The notes under the pieces: generated by a model
What the model saw: the letters and a program-made list of their open reading frames with translations, nothing else
Database searches by the model: none
Told to the model about the DNA's origin: nothing
Assembly (NCBI GenBank): GCA_030704615.1
Contig: CM060733.1
Location: 12,028,001 to 12,092,000 of the forward strand
Direction of reading: 5' to 3'
DNA: 64,000 nt
Source: Takakia lepidozioides
Lineage: Eukaryota; Streptophyta; Takakiopsida; Takakiales; Takakiaceae
Part shown: positions 57,601 through 64,000 of the stretch, one piece after another
How the letters are laid out: each line of letters starts with the position of its first letter
How positions within the stretch are numbered: position 1 is the first letter of the stretch
Program-made: the position numbers and the translations under genes

Positions 57601-60593
57601 ATATATCCAATTGTCAAAGGGAGGATTAAAACCAACTGCTTTGAATGATCAATCAGAGGCCTTTAGAATTGAAATTAATGTGCTTGCAGGCAAATGGGAT
57701 CACTTCGCATCAGAAACCTATAAGACTTGATTTGACATCGAAGGATTCTGTGATAGAGAAGAAGAAAGTTGGGCCATTTGGGGCAGAGTTATTTGACTCT
57801 GCCATCTCTGTTGCTTTCAGCCACCCCCGTGAGTCAGCATTCACTAATCTTCTCAATTTGCCAAAAAATATCGTATACTTTTCATAGATTAGTCATTTAG
57901 TGAAAGATTGTACTAGATTCTTTGCCAGCATCTACATTCAACTCCTGTGACTTGCATATGAAAGAAACTCTCCTCCTTTTATTTCTGGGATCCCTCTGTC
58001 AACTTTTGGTGTGCTGCTGTCTGACAGATGCGAGGCATGGGTACTAGAGCTTGTTGATTTTGGAGGGGAGAGACGCCGGGATATATGGTTTGCAAAGGCG
58101 AAGGAGCTCATTTGTCTTACCCTTTCTTGATGAGTACGCGCCCAAGGAAGAGGATCCGTTGGTGAGCTACATCTACGGAGCCAGACATGGACAGAGGAGG
58201 GCAATAGACGCTGCCATCCAGGGCATTGCAAGACTGCAGGTCTGTCACTTATTCTCCAGCACTGTTATTATCTCAACTTGGCACTCTGGTTTGCGTGTTG
58301 CCTTTTAAGGATGTATAATTGTGTGCTAACATACTGATGGACACTTCTGGAGGTACTCGGGCATTTTTTATTCTCCGAGCATATGGTATGTAGAGATATG
58401 AACCTAGGAACACAGTTGGTGGTTGTGTCTACTCCTAGTTCTTGTCGCCAAGTATAAAAACTGACTGAATTGATGTCTCTTTGAAGGTGTGGTTCTACTT
58501 GGGGTTTCTGCCAAAGGCCTTCTCCATGCACTTGACCGAAAACAATGAAATGAGAGAGAGGGAAATGTATGTTGGTTGTAATGGGGTGTTTCACTTAAAT
58601 GAGTCAGTTCTGTTGCAGACAACTCTGAAACTAACCATCAATGGTAATGGTATCACAGGCAGTGCAATACGCGCTCAGAAAACCGCCTCTGCATCCAGAG
58701 CGACTACTTCAGTTTTCCTTCCTTGCTGATGCGCCAAGTGGGGACTTGGTCTATCAGACACTTGCTCTCAGCTACTGGGGTGGCCGCATGGACTCGAAGG
58801 CGAAAGATCTTGACTTTTTAGCAGTGGGTGGGGGGGAGCATGGAACAGCTGAAGATACCTTAGCAGGAGAGGGACATGATGTTCTTGGAGTTGATGGAAG
58901 TGTCTATCCTCGCAGGTGGATGACATCACCGTCCTGGAATACAACCAAATCCATTACTTTCTGGAGACCACATAAAGGTGGGGTCAGAGGAGTGGTAGTT
59001 GGGAAGATGCACGTTTTGGGTGGGTTGACACATGTTGAACGTGCAGTGAGAGCTTGCTGGGAGCAGTGCCAATTAGCTGAGAAAACCAAGGCCACCATTG
59101 ATGGTGCAATACTTAAGGGCATTCCTAACAATGTTGACCTTGTCAAGGTGTGCCCCCCCCTCCCATGCGCTCTGCCTGCTTTCATGTAAAACTTTTAGTA
59201 CATATGGCCAGGCATGCATGTAGAGACAAGCTAGAGTGATCCTCATCTTGCAAGTGGGATGTTGTTGGCTATGAGAGGCTGGGGAAGCTCTGTGCTGACG
59301 TTGTTCCGGGGAAAGATGTCATGATGCACCAACACTGCAACACATCCTTTTGATGCCCTCTGACTGACCATTGTTTGTCTTTGGCAGGAGCTAATGCTAC
59401 CATTTATGATAATTTCAGTCAACTTTCAGAAGCTAAAACGGTGGGAGAAGCCTGGTTTGAGTGCTGCCTTTCTGCTCTTTGCCACTGGCCTTATCTACAA
59501 GTAGGTTCCTTCTTTGTGCATCCAGAAAAATCCCTTGTTGTGTGTAATTTGCTGTCTCTGTTTCATAGCTTGAGTTCACACGGACTGGTTCATGGATATT
59601 CCGGCACCCCATCATGTTAATTATAAGCTGCAGCTTGACTAACAGAGTGTCCCTTTTCTTTATCCTTTTTGTTGTAACAGGAACTGGCTGCCCTATGTGT
59701 TCCCTGCCATCTTGCTGACAGGTGCCGGAATCGTGTTTGTTCTGCGGGGTCTGAAGGCCCAGGTCGTTGGAGGAGAGGATTTTACAAAAGTTACAATTCG
59801 GGACCAGCCACCTACAAATACAATACAAAAGATTATGGCTCTCAAGGAGGCATTGACTGCATTAGAGGACTTCTTACAAAATCTCAATATCACTCTTTTG
59901 AAGCTACGCACCGTTGTGGTTTCTGGTGACCCTCAGGTCATCTTTCCCACTTTCCTTAATGTAGGATCAAACCATATCGACAGATTTAAGAGAGAACTTT
60001 TCACATTGTATTGTTAATTTATCCTGCTGTAAGCATGATCCAGAGGGATAAATTTCTGTTTCTCCATCTTTCTGTGATAAATATCCTTTGATGGGTGAAC
60101 ACTGACTTGAAATGATGAAGGGAGTCCTCTTAAAAGGCTGTCCTACAGCCAAAGCTGACAGGGAAGGCCAGTACCTCCTCTTCACATGTATGTGGAGAAA
60201 GATCAATGGCTTTTATTTATATGTATGCAATCGAATTTTTGGCAGTGCTAATAATGTTTCTATGTGTATCTGCAGTCAACAAACGAGGTCTTCATAGCGC
60301 TACTGGTGGCGGGCTTAACCACATGGTTTGTGCCATTCCGCTATCTGGTTGGTGGCTTGCTTATTGACCAGTTCACAATCGAGCTGGAGTTCCGGAGGAA
60401 AAGTGTAGAAGAGGTGGTGAATCGCGTGAATGAATGGTGGTCCGCTGTTCCTGCCACACCAGTAGCTGTCTTGCCTCCTGACAAGGGAGAGAATAATAGT
60501 ACCTCCCACCTCCCTGAAGAGTCTAGTGATGGGCCAAGTCAAAGTGAAGCATTGGTGCAGGCACTCTCGCAGTGGCTAGCTGAGGATCAGTGA
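54651..60593 (+). CDS. DUF639-family protein, N-terminus unresolved, apparent frame breaks
   Basis: Exons seen: 54651-54887, 55122-55238, 56608-56771, 57244-57418, 57690-57828, about 58030-58239, 58659-59147, 59388-59500, 59681-59936, 60276-60593. Conserved blocks follow Arabidopsis At1g48840-type DUF639 proteins: FRRLTFTAMLAWQRP, EEAFVRIAPAIAG, WPGRLTLTDRAFYFE (a GRAM-like strand region), DFGGERRRDIWFA, AILKGIPNNVDLVKELMLPF, two to three C-terminal membrane segments, and VNEWWSAVPATPV near the end. The function of the family is unknown; a membrane-associated role is inferred from the hydrophobic C-terminus. Upstream, protein-like text (IEQFSRCVTPSMLTYRIFDS, about 54550-54605) abuts the first exon in another frame. 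Exon 6 changes frame near 58115-58130, and entry from 57828 is one base off. It may be decaying or contain sequence errors. Confidence 0.75.
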
Positions 60594-61176
60594 CCTGCTA
60601 CCTACTTCATAATCATGTAAGCAAGCAGGGTGTACTTTTGAGAGAGAGAGACACACACATATATACAGAGAGCGTGATGTGTACATTACACATAGCTTGA
60701 TATAGGCTTTGGCCACAGACCACATGCACTGTTAGGAGCAGGAGAGAAGGAATATCTTGAACCGGCTCCCAGTAGTAGCAGAGAAACTCAATATCTATTG
60801 ATAGGGTTTCTCAGACAGATCTCAATAGGTGGTGTACATAGAACTGTATTGTTTAGACTTGCTAGTGGGAGGGAGAAGGTAGGGACATCTTCATCTTCTA
60901 CTCTGCTTTATCACATTGTAAACGCATTCATGATTTGATGTATTCGTAAAGAAGTAAACCCAAGAGTTGAAGACCTGTCTGTGTTTTATTCCACCACCGC
61001 AAGGGACTTTACATTCATCAGAATTGACATAAATCCGGAACAACAATAATTCAGTTTCACCTCAGGTGCTGAATGCACTCTCTCTCTCAATATGCTCGTG
61101 GTGTTCTGGAGAGCCAGTTTTTAGTAATCTTTCTATGACCTAATTAGGTAAGGAAACAAATAATGAAGGACTGAGA
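60594..61176. other. 3' flank of the DUF639 gene
   Basis: It contains short GA and CA runs near 60641-60680 and TTGTAA/TGTATT words near 60915-60945 that could act in polyadenylation. No gene was recognised. Confidence 0.35.
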
Positions 61177-61184
61177 GAGACGAG

Positions 61185-61467
61185 CAGCGTTTTTTTTTTG
61201 ACGAATTTTCGCAATATTGCTACCTCAAAAAATAAGAGAATATTCTGTCGCAAATCCCCTGTTTTCTGATGGATGAAATCGCCAAACCTCTCCAGATAAA
61301 ATATACATCATGGATGAATTTGCCAAATATGGATTATATACATGGATGAAAGTACAAGGGAAGATGACTCTATCCAAATGTCAGTGGATGAACAGAAAAT
61401 ATGGCTATTTTTTGCAAAACTCAGTAGCCACTCCTGTTCTTTCCCAAATTTCAGATAAAAAACACTG
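61185..61467 (+). mobile_element. hAT-type miniature element with 8-bp target duplication
   Basis: The 283-bp element starts CAGCGTTTTT and ends AAAAACACTG, an imperfect terminal inverted repeat, and is flanked by identical octamers GAGACGAG at 61177-61184 and 61468-61475. An 8-bp duplication with CAG-type ends is the hAT signature. It has no coding capacity. The intact duplication suggests a fairly recent insertion about 900 bases upstream of PGR5. A relative lies at 40807-41097. Confidence 0.85.
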
Positions 61468-61475
61468 GAGACGAG

Positions 61476-62147
61476 TAGGCGCCATGTGCGACATTGAATC
61501 TGTCCATCGGTGCATTCATCCATTCACCAACTGCAAACATTCATGCGCGCACCAGAAGACGACCGCGCAGTCGCGTACCGACCACGTGTCCACACCGCGC
61601 GGTCTAACTCCGCACGTGCAATAGAGTGCGCCGCCACCTACCCATATGAACCGCGCACAGCGCTTGCCGCTCTTTCTGGCAACCGTGGTCCGCGGAAAGG
61701 CGCGGGGCATGAACCGCGGTCTGCTCCTCGTGACTGTCGAGCTTTGGACGGAAGCTTTGGATGGACGGCAGTCCGCCAGCTCAACCGTTGACGGCCGTCC
61801 ACCGACGGAACAGGTCCGTCGGCGTAGGGCGCCCGCGCAACCTGTGGCTGTCTTGCCTCCACACTGCCTGCTGAGCCCGGAACGTGTCCGCCCTAAGCTG
61901 AGGCTCGGATGTAGGATCGGTAATAGAGGTCGGTTAAGAGATATAGGTTCGGTGATAGTGCAGAGGACATGCCTGGCTTCGAACCTATAACCCTGTGGAC
62001 CCTGCAGGTTAGGGATAAGGTCTGGCAGGCTTGGCTCGCAAGTCTTTCTCGTCCTCTCACTGACTGTCTTCGCTTCCTGGCTTCTTCCAGCTGGGTTGGC
62101 GAGTGTTGGTTTTGGAGAAAGCTGTGGAAATGCGAACTGGAAAGCTC
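61476..62147 (+). promoter_or_regulatory. GC-rich upstream region of PGR5
   Basis: The stretch 61540-61900 is rich in CG dinucleotides (CCGCGCGGTC, GTCCGCGG, CGACGG) unlike its surroundings. It holds a G-box-like CACGTG at 61583-61588, a core often bound by light- and stress-responsive bZIP and bHLH factors. Regulation by it is inference. Confidence 0.4.
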
Positions 62148-62155
62148 TATATAAG
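62148..62155 (+). promoter_or_regulatory. Candidate TATA box of PGR5
   Basis: TATATAAG lies 219 bases upstream of the start codon. Transcription would begin near 62180, giving a leader of about 190 bases that ends in a GA run (62344-62363). Confidence 0.55.
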
Positions 62156-62343
62156 CAAGGGAGATTCTAGTTGTGGTCATCGCCTACATCTGCGTGCGAG
62201 AACAAGTTGCTAGTGTGTGCGGTCGAAGCTTTTGAATCGAAGATCAGAGACTCAAATTTTGATAGAAGTGGTGAAGGAGACAGATTGACAGAGCGAATTG
62301 GAGCTGAAAGAAGAAGAGACTTGTCATCTGTTTTCCATATTTA

Positions 62344-62363
62344 GAGAGAGAGAGAGAGAGAGA
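62344..62363 (+). repeat. (GA)n tract in the PGR5 leader
   Basis: A run of about ten GA units ends three bases before the start codon ATG. Its length is likely variable between individuals and it could influence leader function. Confidence 0.8.
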
Positions 62364-62366
62364 AGC

Positions 62367-63177
62367 ATGGCCGCCATGGGTACCGCCATGGCGACGAAGG
62401 CATCTCAAAGCACTATCCTATTCTCTCAGCTGCGAGGAGATTGGGGTTCCTCGATGAAGGGTGAAGGATGCACGCAATTGAGCCATGACATTCAGAGGGT
62501 GAGAATGGCAAGGGCAACCCGAGCTCAGCCTGTCATGAAAAACATCAATGAAGGAAGGGGCATTTTCGCGCCACTTGTTGTGGTGGTACGGAATGTCGTA
62601 GGCACTAAACGCTTCAACCAGCTACGAGGGAAAGGCATTGCTTTGCATTCACAGGTCAGTCCTTTGTACTTAATATGCTACTACCCCCACAAGAGTAACA
62701 ATTTTCACTGCGGAACGAGCATATGTCTTCATTGCCTCTCTTTCCTCATGGACATAGTTTGAATGAAAATGTGAGGTGTTTGTCACTCTGTGTTTTTTCT
62801 ATGAGTTGGAGAGGGAAAGACAGATTGTAATGATTCGGATGGGCAAGGGAGGCTTGAGTGGCATTGTTATGCCGAGTGAAGCACCGACTTGAGTGCTGCA
62901 AATATCTTTTTTGCGGGATGACTCGCTCTTCAGTTACAAACTAGTTCCCAATAGCTTCTTAGGGTGGAATATTGGAAATGTGTGGGATTTTGTCTACGTG
63001 AGTCACCCTCCTTGGAACTGCTCTCTCCTTGGTGCTTAAACCTTGTGACTGTCATGCATTTATCATGTGCAGGTTATCACTGAGTTCTGTAAGTCAGTTG
63101 GGGCGGACGCCAAGCAAAGGCAAGGTTTGATCAGACTGGCAAAGAAGAATGGTGAAAAGTTGGGCTTCTTAGCTTAA
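62367..63177 (+). CDS. PGR5: PGR5, proton gradient regulation 5 (chloroplast)
   Basis: Two exons, 62367-62654 and 63073-63177, joined in phase 0 across a GT-AG intron of 418 bases, encode 130 residues (Arabidopsis PGR5 has 133). The first 45-60 residues form a transit peptide rich in Ser, Thr and Arg. The mature part is nearly invariant in plants and is complete here: MKNINEGRGIFAPLVVV, KRFNQLRGKGIALHSQ, then VITEFCKSVGADAKQRQGLI and the C-terminal KKNGEKLGFLA. PGR5 works with PGRL1 at the thylakoid in antimycin-sensitive cyclic electron flow around photosystem I, which builds the proton gradient and protects photosystem I. The start is the first ATG after the GA tract; in-frame codons upstream encode Arg-Glu runs and are leader. 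No frame defect is seen. Confidence 0.97.
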
Positions 63178-64000
63178 TTACCAGAGGTTCTTCCATTTAA
63201 TTTATGGGCGGGCAGGATACATGGGTTAACCTCTTTCTTTTAGTTCAGCAGATCGGTTCCAGATTGGTACCCAAGGCCATAGCTATATGTTATATGAGTG
63301 TAGATACTTCTTTTCATGAGAAACCATCACCATAGATTGCCACTTGCTACATTTGTGACGCCATTGTCTTTTCAATCGGGTTGACAGAAGACTCTTTATT
63401 CCATTGTTGTGATCAACTGCTGTTTGGAGCGAAAATTGTGTGCCATTGGATTCCTTTACAGCGCTATTAGCACATGTCTGCGTGATCTATGAAGGGAAGT
63501 TATTATGAACAGCTTTCTACCCTAAATTTGTTAGTGACAACCAGGCACATGGTGCAGGTGAGCGTTAACTCGTCACCGGATGTAAGCTGGAAATCTCTAG
63601 CAACTGCATGTTCCAGCAGAACTCGAAGTAGGGTTTCTGGATTTGGCAGTGTGCGATATTTTCTCAGTTTTTCTGCCAGGCCCAAAGGCCGTGCTGTCTG
63701 CACATATCCCATCTTTCTTTCGATCTATAGCAGGATGGCAAATATCACTGCTCTTCTCTCACTTCTGGTGATGAGGTTGTTGCTCTACTTGTCTAATAGG
63801 GACTCCTCCATCTTCTTTTAGTTTGATCCTAGGTAGGCCGGTTAATTTATATGTGGGTGTAAATACTGTGTACGAGTTGAGAGAATAGATGAGCACAGTA
63901 GCATGGGCAGCAACTCTCTGAAGCTTGGAGTTGCTGTCATCATCTGTACTACAATTGTTGGTGCCTGGAGAGGTGTGTGGTAATTGCACAACACGCCAAT
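63178..64000. other. 3' flank of PGR5, nothing recognised
   Basis: Presumed PGR5 3' UTR followed by sequence with accidental frames on both strands. No second gene or repeat was recognised before the window ends. Confidence 0.35.

Overview
This window is nuclear DNA from a green land plant. The genes have GT-AG introns, and several products are plant- or plastid-specific: PGR5 of cyclic photosynthetic electron flow, an Mpv17/PMP22-family protein with a transit-peptide-like N-terminus, an ATL-type RING-H2 protein, a ZIF-like major facilitator, a DUF639 protein and a plant C2H2 protein. I cannot name the species. Seven genes in 64 kb, moderate introns and many small repeats would fit a non-seed plant (bryophyte or lycophyte), but that is a guess.

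Layout: 983-2773 (+) is a C2H2 zinc-finger gene whose C-terminal half looks like a PARP fold. 3.3-22 kb is a repeat island: a piggyBac-like TTAA miniature element, a foldback element carrying a 98-bp tandem array, a second tandem array, two decayed hAT transposases in series, a 2.5-kb inverted-repeat element, a near-perfect 254-nt hairpin, two tRNA-like SINE families and a 42-bp minisatellite. 22.8-29.1 kb (+) is a 10-exon oxysterol-binding-protein-related gene (PH + ORD). 30.4-31.0 kb (-) is an intronless ZMAT2/Snu23-like gene. 32.0-32.9 kb (+) is an intronless RING-H2 gene with repeated promoter modules. 34.9-38.5 kb (-) is a 7-exon Mpv17/PMP22-family gene. 39.7-41.1 kb holds a LINE 3' fragment and a miniature element. 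42.3-48.4 kb (-) is a 17-exon ZIF-like transporter gene. 49-54.5 kb is SINE- and LINE-rich. 54.6-60.6 kb (+) is a DUF639 gene with apparent frame breaks. 61.2-61.5 kb is a hAT-type miniature element with an 8-bp target duplication. 62.4-63.2 kb (+) is PGR5.

The genes look independent, with no operon or obvious metabolic cluster. ORP and ZMAT2 converge, ZMAT2 and the RING-H2 gene diverge from a 1-kb spacer, and RING-H2 and the Mpv17-family gene converge. Exon limits were worked out by hand from splice signals, reading phase and remembered family sequences; no search was run. I found no clearly new multi-gene system. The most interesting items are the zinc-finger/PARP-like fusion with an altered triad, the piggyBac-like miniature element, the large foldback elements, the repeated promoter modules and the frame breaks in the DUF639 gene.
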